6,143 nt of DNA from Candidatus Rokuibacteriota bacterium (GTDB lineage Bacteria; Methylomirabilota; Methylomirabilia; Rokubacteriales; CSP1-6): contig JACQCL010000121.1 in the NCBI GenBank assembly GCA_016201645.1, forward strand, positions 1-6,143, in the 5' to 3' direction. The notes beneath the pieces are model-generated. The model ran no database searches. It worked only from the letters and a program-made list of their open reading frames with translations, and was not told the origin of the DNA. Below are positions 1-5,867 of the stretch, one piece after another (position 1 is the first letter of the stretch; each line of letters begins with the position of its first letter). The translations under genes were made by a program, and so were the position numbers.

Positions 1-2
1 AG

Positions 3-149
3 TGGAAAACGCGGGTCCACGCATTCATCGCCGCCCAAGATCGGCCGGACGTGTCACTTGGCCTAGCTGCTAAGCGTGGCTACTTTCCGCTCGATCATCC
101 AGCTTTCGCTGCTGGCCGTAGACTCTTCGAGATGGTCGAAAATCAATAG
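3..149 (+). CDS. C-terminal fragment of an unidentified protein (5' end outside window)
   Basis: One plus-strand frame is open from the window edge to a TAG at 147-149, giving 48 codons with no start inside the window. The other two plus frames stop earlier, near 70. The translation looks protein-like: a basic and hydrophobic start (WKTRVHAFIAA), then RGYFPLDHPAFAAGRRLFEM, and an acidic-polar end (VENQ). I do not recognise the family and assign no function. It would converge tail-to-tail with the minus-strand cluster, leaving about 112 nt between the two stops. Its third codon positions look less GC-rich than those of the operon. A chance open frame of 48 codons in GC-rich DNA is possible, so this call is tentative. 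Confidence 0.4.
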   Translation, partial: WKTRVHAFIAAQDRPDVSLGLAAKRGYFPLDHPAFAAGRRLFEMVENQ

Positions 150-230
150 CGGCGGATACAGAGGCAAATCACCGTAGCCCAACAGAACATTTGTTTTTGA
201 CCCTTCGTTATTGCTTCTCTCCTAGCTTAG

Positions 231-260
231 AAAATCTGCGACTTGAGCGAGGATCCTCGC
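231..260 (-). terminator. possible weak terminator after the TPR gene
   Basis: A perfect 14-bp palindrome, gcgaggatcctcgc (247-260), begins one base after the stop codon of the TPR gene. As RNA it could form a 5-bp GC stem with a GATC tetraloop. On the minus strand it is followed about 12 nt later by a run of only four T (231-234). The stem is short and the T-run is weak and distant, so an intrinsic terminator is only a possibility. Its position at the end of the cluster is the main argument for it. The rest of 150-261 shows no gene or stronger hairpin on either strand. Confidence 0.25.
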
Positions 261-261
261 C

Positions 262-585
262 TTACAGTTTTTCGAGGCGGCGGAGGAAGACCTCCATCTC
301 CTTGACGGTCTGAAGGTCACCGGTGACGCGGCCCACCTCGATTCCGCTCCGGTACGCGGCCTTGGCTTCCTCGGGCCGCCCGGCCTTCTCAAGGGCGCGA
401 CCGAGCCCGCGGTGGGCGGCGGTGTAATCGGGCTTCAACCGGATCGTTTCCTTGAACTCGCGGACCGCGTCCTCCGCCTGATCGGCCTCGAGGTACGCGG
501 TGGCCAGTCCCAGGCGAACGACAGGATCGTCAGGCATCAGGTCAGCGACCTCCTTGAACTGGGCGATCTTCTCCTGAGGGGTCAC
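262..585 (-). CDS. small tetratricopeptide-repeat (TPR) protein
   Basis: This 107-residue soluble protein consists almost entirely of TPR helices. A leading helix (about 5-18) is followed by two 34-residue TPR units at about 21-54 (LGLATAYLEA, then AVREFKETIRLKPDY) and 55-88 (RGLGRALEKAGRPEEAKAAY). A charged capping helix closes it at about 90-106. The small/aromatic spacing and the loop prolines (KPDY, GRPEEA) match the TPR consensus. There is no signal peptide or membrane segment, so it is probably a cytoplasmic protein-protein interaction module. The start is GTG at 583-585, overlapping the TGA of the alpha/beta hydrolase as GTGA. No Shine-Dalgarno is visible, so translation is probably coupled to the upstream gene. 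It is the last gene of the cluster. The partner is unknown. Confidence 0.87.
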   Translation of the reverse strand: MTPQEKIAQFKEVADLMPDDPVVRLGLATAYLEADQAEDAVREFKETIRLKPDYTAAHRGLGRALEKAGRPEEAKAAYRSGIEVGRVTGDLQTVKEMEVFLRRLEKL

Positions 586-1292
586 GAGAGATAGCGCGCG
601 AGCCAGCTGAGGCTCAAAGCGACTGCCTCCATCCGATGCGCCATGTCGCTCAGGCGGTGATCTGCTCCCTTCAGGATGTGAAGTTCCTTGGGATCGGCGG
701 CCCGGTCGAAGAGGATCTGGCCGTGGCTCGGGGAGACAACCTCGTCCCGCTCAGCCTGGATCGTAAGAGAGTAGGCCACGCCCGGTGGAGTGTCGGCGAG
801 TGAGCCCTTCTCCAGCTCGTCAAAGAAGGCGCGGCCCAGCCCCGCCACGTCCTCCGACGTGGAGCTGCGGAGGCCTCGAAGCGTCGCGGGAGCGTTCCAC
901 GTGACGACCGGCATCGGCGGATGGCGGCGCCCGGCGACATGGAGCACGATGAACCCGCCCATGCTCGAGCCGAGGAGGCCGACGCGACCGGTGAGAGCCC
1001 GATGCCCAGCGAGGAAATCCAGGACCGCTTCGAGGTCGGCGATCCGAGTCGCGACCGTGCTGAGGGCGTAGGAGCCATCGCTCTCGCCCGAGCCCCGGAA
1101 GTCGAAGCGGCAAAGCGCCAGACCGGCCGTCGGAAATTCCCGCCCGAGGAGCAAATACTTCTCGCTGTCCTTTGAGGCGCCGAGGCCGTGGCAGGCAACC
1201 ACGCACGGCGCGGGGATGCGAGGAGGCAAATGAAGGACGAGCGCCAGCTTCTGATCGCCTACCTGAACCCGGTGGGCCTCCTCACGGTTCAC
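582..1292 (-). CDS. alpha/beta hydrolase (serine hydrolase / esterase-like)
   Basis: This is an alpha/beta-hydrolase-fold protein of 236 residues, counted from the GTG at 1290-1292. An oxyanion-type HG occurs at 35-36 (ACHGLGASKDS). A strand-turn FDFRGSGES follows near 64-71. The nucleophile elbow G-S-S-M-G places the serine at 110. The likely acid is Asp183 (AERDEVVSP) and the likely histidine is His212 (KGADHRLSD), completing a normal triad. No signal peptide is seen, so it is probably cytoplasmic. Substrate cannot be told; small esters, thioesters or acyl-peptides are all possible in this fold. The frame stays open upstream to an ATG at 1406, but that would add 38 non-conserved Gly/Arg/Pro-rich residues lying inside the TatD gene. 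The GTG overlapping the TatD stop as GTGA gives the normal fold start and is preferred. Its own stop overlaps the next GTG in the same way. Confidence 0.9.
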   Translation of the reverse strand: MNREEAHRVQVGDQKLALVLHLPPRIPAPCVVACHGLGASKDSEKYLLLGREFPTAGLALCRFDFRGSGESDGSYALSTVATRIADLEAVLDFLAGHRALTGRVGLLGSSMGGFIVLHVAGRRHPPMPVVTWNAPATLRGLRSSTSEDVAGLGRAFFDELEKGSLADTPPGVAYSLTIQAERDEVVSPSHGQILFDRAADPKELHILKGADHRLSDMAHRMEAVALSLSWLARYLS

Positions 1293-2074
1293 GCGTAAGG
1301 GAGGTCGAAGAGGCGGCAGGTATTCGTCGAGATGCGGTAGATCACTTCTTCCACCGGGAGACGCTTCAACTTGGCGACCTCTTCGACCACCCGGGAGGCC
1401 ATCCATGGCTCAGTGGGGAGCCCGTCGAACTCGCCCTTATACGGCCACGGGCTATCCGTCTCCACTAACAGCGACTCCAACGGGATCGTCTCGACCATCT
1501 CGCTGTCGCGTTGGCGGTAAACCACTTCGGGAGTGACGGAAACGAAATACCCCGCCTCCACGATCTGACGGGTCACCTCAGCCGGCGCCTTGTGCCAGTG
1601 GAAGACCGCTCTCTCGATGCCAACCCCGCGGAGAAGATTCAAGGCTTCCACGGCAGCCCCGTGAGGGGCGTGGAGGACAACGGGCAAGTCGTAGCGGACG
1701 GCGAGGGCGAGGAGACGCCTCAACCGCTCGCGCCCGCGAAGCTTGAGCCCGACGGCATCAGAGGCGGCCTCGAGGCAGTACCAGGGGAGCCCCACCTCCC
1801 CCAGCGCGACGATCCGTGAGTGGTTCTCGGCAACCTGCTGCTCCACTTGCTCCACGTCCCAGTCGGCCAGGCTCGTCCACTCGGGGTGGCAGCCCAGGGC
1901 CGGCCAGATCGCCTTGCCGTGCTGGCGAGCCGTGTCCAGCGTCTTGAGGTTCGTCAGGGGGTCGCAGCCCACCGAGATGATCCCCCAGACATCGTGGTCG
2001 ATGGCCCGCGTCAGCGTCCCGCGAACATCCGTGAAGACCGGTTCGTGGAGGTGACAGTGGCTATCAATGATCAT
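1289..2074 (-). CDS. TatD-family metal-dependent hydrolase
   Basis: This 261-residue protein has the amidohydrolase-like TIM-barrel signature of the TatD family (characterised members are metal-dependent DNases). Metal ligands are recognisable in order: His6 and His8 (IDSHCHLH), Glu93 (ALGEVGLP), His135 (PVVLHAP), His159 (VFHWH) and Asp207 (VETDSPW). The C-terminal NTCRLFDLP matches the usual N-x-x-R-L-F end. The loop after the glutamate reads GEVGLPW rather than the classical GEIGLDY, and the fourth strand reads FHWHKAP. This points to a divergent TatD subgroup whose substrate may not be DNA. Length is usual for the family. The start is ATG with a CGGAGA ribosome site about 11 nt upstream. 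It lies 21 nt after pmbA, and its TGA overlaps the next gene. It is probably cytoplasmic. Confidence 0.92.
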   Translation of the reverse strand: MIIDSHCHLHEPVFTDVRGTLTRAIDHDVWGIISVGCDPLTNLKTLDTARQHGKAIWPALGCHPEWTSLADWDVEQVEQQVAENHSRIVALGEVGLPWYCLEAASDAVGLKLRGRERLRRLLALAVRYDLPVVLHAPHGAAVEALNLLRGVGIERAVFHWHKAPAEVTRQIVEAGYFVSVTPEVVYRQRDSEMVETIPLESLLVETDSPWPYKGEFDGLPTEPWMASRVVEEVAKLKRLPVEEVIYRISTNTCRLFDLPYA

Positions 2075-2095
2075 TTCCCGTGTGTCTCCGTTGGT

Positions 2096-3430
2096 TTATT
2101 CGCCGGCTACCACCATGCGAGAAATTCGCACAGTCGGCGCCGAGGTGCGGTCGCGCATCACCAGGTCGTTGCCGATGCCGTCAACGGCCTGGAACATCGT
2201 GAGGAGGTTCCCCGCGACGGTGACCTCCTCCACGGGATAGGACAGCTCGCCGTTTTCGATCCACAGCCCCACCGCCCCGCGCGAATAGTCGCCGGTGACC
2301 ATATTCACGCCGAACCCGATCAGCTCGGTCACGTAGAGCCCGCTCTTCACCGAGCCGATGAGGTCCGCGGGAGGCGTCTCTCCAGCCGCCAGATAGAGGT
2401 TCGTCGTGGAGACGCTCACGCCACTCCCGTCGCGCGACGCATGGTGAGTGGAGGGCAGACCGAGCTTCCTGCCGCTGTACGTGTCCAAAAGGTACGAATC
2501 GAGGGTCCCGCCGTTGACCACCACGGTCTTCCTAATGACAAGCCCTTCGCCATCGAACGGACGCGAGCCGACGGCCCCGGGGATCGTCCCGTCGTCCACC
2601 ACCGTCACCGCGGGGGAGGCGATGCGGGTGCCCAGCCGCTTGAGAAGAAAGGAAGTGCCCCGGTAGAGTCCCGGGCCTGAGGCGGCGCCGGCGAGCGAGC
2701 GCAGCAAACTGGCGGCGGTCTCAGGATCGAAGATGACGGGCACTTCAGCCGTTTTGACCGTTCTCGCGCCGAGGCGACGGAGGGCGCGCCGGGCAGCGAT
2801 TCGCCCTACCTCCTCGGGAGGATCCAGCCTCTGCCGCTTGCGAGCGGTCGTGTACCAGGAGTCGCGCTGCATCTCGCCGTTCGACGATGCCACCGGGGAG
2901 ACCGTGAGACTGAAGCCGGAGGTCGGGTAAGCGGCGAAGAAGCCCTCGGAGGTGGCGTAGGCATAGTGGGCGTGGCGCTCGAAGAACTCGGCGCCCTCTG
3001 AATTGGTGACGCGGGGGTCGGCGTCGAGCGCCGCGGCCTCGGCGCGCTGGGCAATCGCGATCTTCTCCTCGGGCGTGAGCCGATGGCCGTCGGAATCTTC
3101 CAGGTCGAGGTCCGGGATCGTCGAGGCAAATTCTCCCGGATCCGGCAACCCTGCCACCGGATCGGGGGCTGTGAGGCGCGCGAGCGCCACCGCTTCATCC
3201 ACCAACCCATCAACCGACTGGTGCGAGAGGTCGGAGGTCGAGACTGAGGCGGACGCCTTCCCCACGAACACGCGCAGCGCCAACCGCTGCTCCCGCGCAT
3301 GGGTGACGGTCTCGACCTTCCTGAGGCGGACTTGGACCGACGAGTGTTGCTCGTCCGCGAGGTACGCATCGGCCTGGGAGGCGCCGCGCTCTCGCGCCCG
3401 CTGGAGAAGCCCGCTCAGGAGGTCACGCAT
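2096..3430 (-). CDS. pmbA: PmbA/TldE, non-catalytic subunit of the TldD/TldE protease
   Basis: This 444-residue protein is close to the length of E. coli PmbA (TldE). An N-terminal alpha/beta region (about 1-220) includes DAYLADEQHSSVQVR and LRVFVG. The PmbA-type centre has VIFDPETAASLLRSLAGAAS at 232-251 in the place where TldD carries HExxxH, so no zinc ligands are seen. VTVVDDGTIPG (275-285), the GEGLVIRKTVVVNGG stretch, and TGDYSRGAVGLWIENGE (379-395) followed by YPVEEVTVAGNL are diagnostic. In characterised bacteria TldE pairs with TldD to form a heterodimeric cytoplasmic metalloprotease acting on unfolded peptides, microcin B17 precursor and CcdA; TldE shapes the chamber but does not bind metal. 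The ATG lies 6 nt after the tldD stop with only a weak AGG 11 nt upstream, which suggests coupled translation at a fixed subunit ratio. Confidence 0.95.
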   Translation of the reverse strand: MRDLLSGLLQRARERGASQADAYLADEQHSSVQVRLRKVETVTHAREQRLALRVFVGKASASVSTSDLSHQSVDGLVDEAVALARLTAPDPVAGLPDPGEFASTIPDLDLEDSDGHRLTPEEKIAIAQRAEAAALDADPRVTNSEGAEFFERHAHYAYATSEGFFAAYPTSGFSLTVSPVASSNGEMQRDSWYTTARKRQRLDPPEEVGRIAARRALRRLGARTVKTAEVPVIFDPETAASLLRSLAGAASGPGLYRGTSFLLKRLGTRIASPAVTVVDDGTIPGAVGSRPFDGEGLVIRKTVVVNGGTLDSYLLDTYSGRKLGLPSTHHASRDGSGVSVSTTNLYLAAGETPPADLIGSVKSGLYVTELIGFGVNMVTGDYSRGAVGLWIENGELSYPVEEVTVAGNLLTMFQAVDGIGNDLVMRDRTSAPTVRISRMVVAGE

Positions 3431-3436
3431 CGGCGA

Positions 3437-4921
3437 TCATACCTGGGTGCCCCCCACGGTGATCCCGTCCACGCGGATGGTGGGAAGCCCGACCCCGACG
3501 GGAATCGACTGGCCGTCCTTGCCGCAGGTCCCAACCCCCTCGTCCAGCCTCAGGTCGTGGCCGACCCGGGAGACGCGCTTCAACACCTCGGGACCGTTGC
3601 CGACCAGCGTGGCCCCCTTGACCGGCGCCGTGAGCTTCCCGTCCTCGATCAGGTACGCCTCGCTCGCCGAGAAGACGAACTTCCCGTTGGTGATGTCCAC
3701 CTGGCCGCCGCCGAAGGCCACCGCATAGAGCCCGTACGGCACGGACCGGATGATCTCCTCGGGATCATCCTGGCCGGCGAGCATGAAGGTATTCGTCATC
3801 CGGGGCATCGGCGGATAGGCGAAGGATTCGCGCCTGCCGTTTCCCGTCGGCGCCATGCCCATGAGGCGGGCGTTCAGGCGATCCTGCATGTAGCCGCGAA
3901 GCACGCCCTTCTCGATGAGGACGTTGCGGCCGGTGGGAGTCCCCTCGTCATCCACGTTGAGCGAGCCGCGGCGGTTGGGCAGGGTCCCGTCATCCACGAC
4001 CGTGACGAGCGGCGAGGCGACGCGCTCCCCGATCCGTCCCGAGAACGCCGACACTTTTTTCCGGTTAAAGTCCCCTTCCAGGCCGTGACCGACCGCCTCG
4101 TGGAGCAGGATCCCCGGCCAGCCCGGCCCCAGGACGACCGTCAGCGTCCCCGCGGGGGCGTCAATCGCGCGCAGCTTGAGGAGCGCCTGGTTGGTAGCCA
4201 TAGCCGTGAAGCGCTTCCATCGCTCCTCCTCCAGGAAGAAGTCGAACGGCACGCGTCCCCCGCCGCCGTAGGTCCCGATCTCGCGCCGGCCCTCGGTCTC
4301 CGCGATCACCGTGATGTTGAGGCGGGTCAGCGGCCGCACATCCCCCACGCTCCAGCCCGACGCGGTCGCGATCAGGATGACCTGTTCCTCGCTCAAGATT
4401 GACGCGATGACCTGGCAGACTCGTGAGTCGGCGGCCCGGGCCGCGGCATCAACGCGATGCAGGAGCTCGGTCTTTTTGGAAAGGTCCGCCGCAACGGGGG
4501 AGAGGGGAATCGAGTAGAGGTCGTGAGGGCGACGATCGGTCTTGACGGGGACGATCGCAGCAGTGCTGGCGCGGTCGGCGATGGCGCGGGCCTGCCGCGC
4601 GGCCTCCTCGAGGCTCGAGAGCGTGACCTCGTCTGTATGGGCGTAGCCCGTCCGCTCACCGGACTGGGCCCGGACCCCGGCGCCCTGGCTCACGTGGCGG
4701 GAGGCTTTCTTGACGGCGCCCTCTTCGAGGACGAGTTCTTCATTGATGCGGTACTCGAGGAAGAGGTCAGCATCTTCCACCCGGCCCACGAGGGCCGAGC
4801 CCAGGAGTCGCTCGAGGCGGGATGAGGTCAGGCCGAATCGATCTTCAAAAAAGCGCTCTGGACGGGCAATTTCTCCTGTCACTGACCTCGGCTCCATGAG
4901 GGGCGTCAAAAGGGAATTCAT
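3437..4921 (-). CDS. tldD: TldD, catalytic metalloprotease subunit
   Basis: This is the catalytic subunit of the TldD/TldE protease (family U62), 494 residues from the chosen start against 481 in E. coli. The zinc motif HEAVGH is intact at 274-279 within GILLHEAVGHGLEGDF. The cysteine corresponding to the third ligand is present at 466 (GVGTCGKDGQ). VTVVDDGTLPNRRG (306-319), RMTNTFML and NGKFVFSASEAYLIEDGK are further family landmarks. It is expected to cleave unfolded or short peptides in the cytoplasm together with PmbA, encoded 6 nt downstream. The frame extends to an ATG at 4996, but those 25 residues are His/Arg-rich, lack a ribosome site and do not resemble the family. The ATG at 4919-4921 has a strong purine-rich site and gives the usual length. 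An ATG at 4897 is the main alternative. Confidence 0.95.
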   Translation of the reverse strand: MNSLLTPLMEPRSVTGEIARPERFFEDRFGLTSSRLERLLGSALVGRVEDADLFLEYRINEELVLEEGAVKKASRHVSQGAGVRAQSGERTGYAHTDEVTLSSLEEAARQARAIADRASTAAIVPVKTDRRPHDLYSIPLSPVAADLSKKTELLHRVDAAARAADSRVCQVIASILSEEQVILIATASGWSVGDVRPLTRLNITVIAETEGRREIGTYGGGGRVPFDFFLEEERWKRFTAMATNQALLKLRAIDAPAGTLTVVLGPGWPGILLHEAVGHGLEGDFNRKKVSAFSGRIGERVASPLVTVVDDGTLPNRRGSLNVDDEGTPTGRNVLIEKGVLRGYMQDRLNARLMGMAPTGNGRRESFAYPPMPRMTNTFMLAGQDDPEEIIRSVPYGLYAVAFGGGQVDITNGKFVFSASEAYLIEDGKLTAPVKGATLVGNGPEVLKRVSRVGHDLRLDEGVGTCGKDGQSIPVGVGLPTIRVDGITVGGTQV

Positions 4922-4930
4922 CTTACCATG

Positions 4931-4938
4931 CCCCCCTC
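4931..4938 (-). promoter_or_regulatory. tldD: ribosome binding site that decides the tldD start
   Basis: On the minus strand GAGGGGGG lies 9 nt before the ATG at 4919-4921. Neither the ATG at 4996 nor the one at 4897 in the same frame has a comparable purine tract, so this site favours the 4921 start. The ATG at 4927-4929, between the site and the chosen start, is out of frame and stops after three codons (ATG GTA AGA TGA), so it does not compete as a real start. Confidence 0.6.
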
Positions 4939-5008
4939 GCGTTCCCTCACTTTTTAGCCAATGATTTCGGGCAAAATGACGCATCAGCCTGATCATCGTT
5001 TTTAAGCA

Positions 5009-5038
5009 ATAGGACAGGAGGTTAGGCTACGCTGACAA
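5009..5038 (-). promoter_or_regulatory. weak sigma70-like promoter candidate upstream of tldD
   Basis: In the 136-nt gap before tldD, the minus strand has TTGTCA (5033-5038; five of six bases of the -35 consensus) and, 18 nt further, TCCTAT (5009-5014; three of six bases of the -10 consensus). The gap is more AT-rich than its surroundings and is the only plausible internal promoter site in the cluster. The -10 match is poor, and read-through from the upstream gene is equally possible because no terminator is visible after 5058. Confidence 0.22.
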
Positions 5039-5057
5039 AGACGGCCCTTGAAGCAGA

Positions 5058-5861
5058 CTACCGGGCCTGGATGTACTCCTGGATCATTTCGTGGAGCTGG
5101 CGAAGTCCCGCCATCACGGAGGGGCCGGGAGACAGGATATCCGTCCCGTCCAACTCGTAAATCCGGTTCTCCTTCACGGCGGAGACCCGGTCCCAGCCGG
5201 GACGCGCGCGGATCCGCTCGGGATCGAGTTTCTTCCCGCACCAGGAGGCGACAATGATCTGGGGATCCCGCCTGACGACCTCGGCCGGGTCCACCACGCG
5301 CTCCGGGGCCAGAGCTTTTTCGCGGAGCTCAGGGAAAATGTCGGTCCCCCCCGCCATCTCGATCAGCTCTGAGACCCAACGAATACCAGCAATCAGCGGG
5401 GCATCCCACTCTTCGAAGTACACCCGGGGCCGATCAGGCCAGACGCTGGAGAACTCGCGGACCTGCCTCACCTCGTCCCGCATGTCCTGAACGAGAGCCC
5501 GGGCCTCGGTTTCCTTCCCGATGAGCCCGCCGATCATCAGGATCGTTCTCAGGATGTCGTCAAACGAGCGCTGGTTCAGGGCGAAGACCGTGACGCCGGC
5601 GCCGACCAACTCCCTCACAATGTCTTTCTGGAGATCAGAGAAGGCGAGGACCAGATCGGGGGTGAGGGCGAGGATCTTGTCGAGCCTGAAGGTGGTGAAG
5701 GCGCCGACTCGCGGCTTCTCCCGGGCCTCAGGCGGGCGCACCGCAGTCCCGGGGACGCCAACCACCCGGTCCCCTGCTCCCAGCGCGTACACGCTCTCCA
5801 CCGTCTCAGCCGTCAGGCAGACGATCCGCTTCGGAAACTCCACCGGGCCCTTGCCGTACAT
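5058..5861 (-). CDS. signal-less BtuF/FecB-fold (cobalamin-binding-like) substrate-binding protein
   Basis: This 267-residue protein has the class III periplasmic-binding fold used for cobalamin and siderophore uptake. The N-terminal lobe has RIVCLTAETVESVYALGAGDRVVGV (12-36) and LDKILALTPDLVLAFSDL (60-77). The hinge helix spans about 101-140. The C-terminal lobe has FEEWDAPLIAG (149-159), WVSELIEMAGG (162-172), ASWCGKK (205-211) and PGWDRVSAVKENRIYELD (221-238). The FEEWD, WVSELIE and SWCGKK combination is one I recall from proteins annotated as cobalamin-binding. The sequence begins MYGKGPVEFPKR with no hydrophobic segment or lipobox. A stop two codons upstream excludes an N-terminal extension, so it is probably cytoplasmic. 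No permease or ATPase gene is in the window. The start lies 6 nt after the preceding gene with no clear ribosome site. The ligand is unproven. Confidence 0.88.
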   Translation of the reverse strand: MYGKGPVEFPKRIVCLTAETVESVYALGAGDRVVGVPGTAVRPPEAREKPRVGAFTTFRLDKILALTPDLVLAFSDLQKDIVRELVGAGVTVFALNQRSFDDILRTILMIGGLIGKETEARALVQDMRDEVRQVREFSSVWPDRPRVYFEEWDAPLIAGIRWVSELIEMAGGTDIFPELREKALAPERVVDPAEVVRRDPQIIVASWCGKKLDPERIRARPGWDRVSAVKENRIYELDGTDILSPGPSVMAGLRQLHEMIQEYIQAR

Positions 5862-5867
5862 TGCACG

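Noticed and set aside
1293..1406. N-terminal extension of the alpha/beta hydrolase to the ATG at 1406
   Set aside because: The 38 extra residues are Gly/Arg/Pro-rich, lie wholly inside the TatD gene and do not fit the fold, while the GTG at 1292 makes a clean GTGA overlap with the TatD stop.
1820..2680. Plus-strand open frame of 286 codons across the tatD and pmbA genes
   Set aside because: It is antisense to two conserved enzymes, shows low-complexity composition (many His/Arg/Asp), has no recognisable motif and no family resemblance.
3748..3770. 8-bp perfect inverted repeat with a 7-nt loop inside tldD
   Set aside because: It is explained by the codons for the local Asp-Asp and Ile-Ile pairs of the DDPEEII segment and is not followed by a T-run, so a regulatory hairpin is not supported.
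3299..4402. Long plus-strand open frame (367 codons) antisense to the pmbA/tldD junction
   Set aside because: It mirrors two strongly recognised genes, is rich in Arg, Pro, Asp and His without any domain, and is the expected by-product of GC-rich codon use.
4922..4996. N-terminal extension of TldD to the ATG at 4996
   Set aside because: It adds a His/Arg-rich stretch with no family similarity and has no ribosome site, whereas the ATG at 4921 has GAGGGGGG at good spacing and gives the usual TldD length.
4983..5003. Short inverted repeat (atcag/ctgat) followed by five T on the plus strand
   Set aside because: The arms are separated by a single base, so only a 4-bp stem can form, and no plus-strand gene precedes it.
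5016..5021. Perfect AGGAGG on the plus strand
   Set aside because: No ATG, GTG or TTG lies at a usable distance downstream, and the nearest plus-strand frame is antisense to the binding-protein gene.
5002..5241. 79-codon minus-strand open frame overlapping the end of the binding-protein gene
   Set aside because: It is an alternative frame of a confidently recognised gene, with Arg/Pro/Gly-rich composition and no motif.
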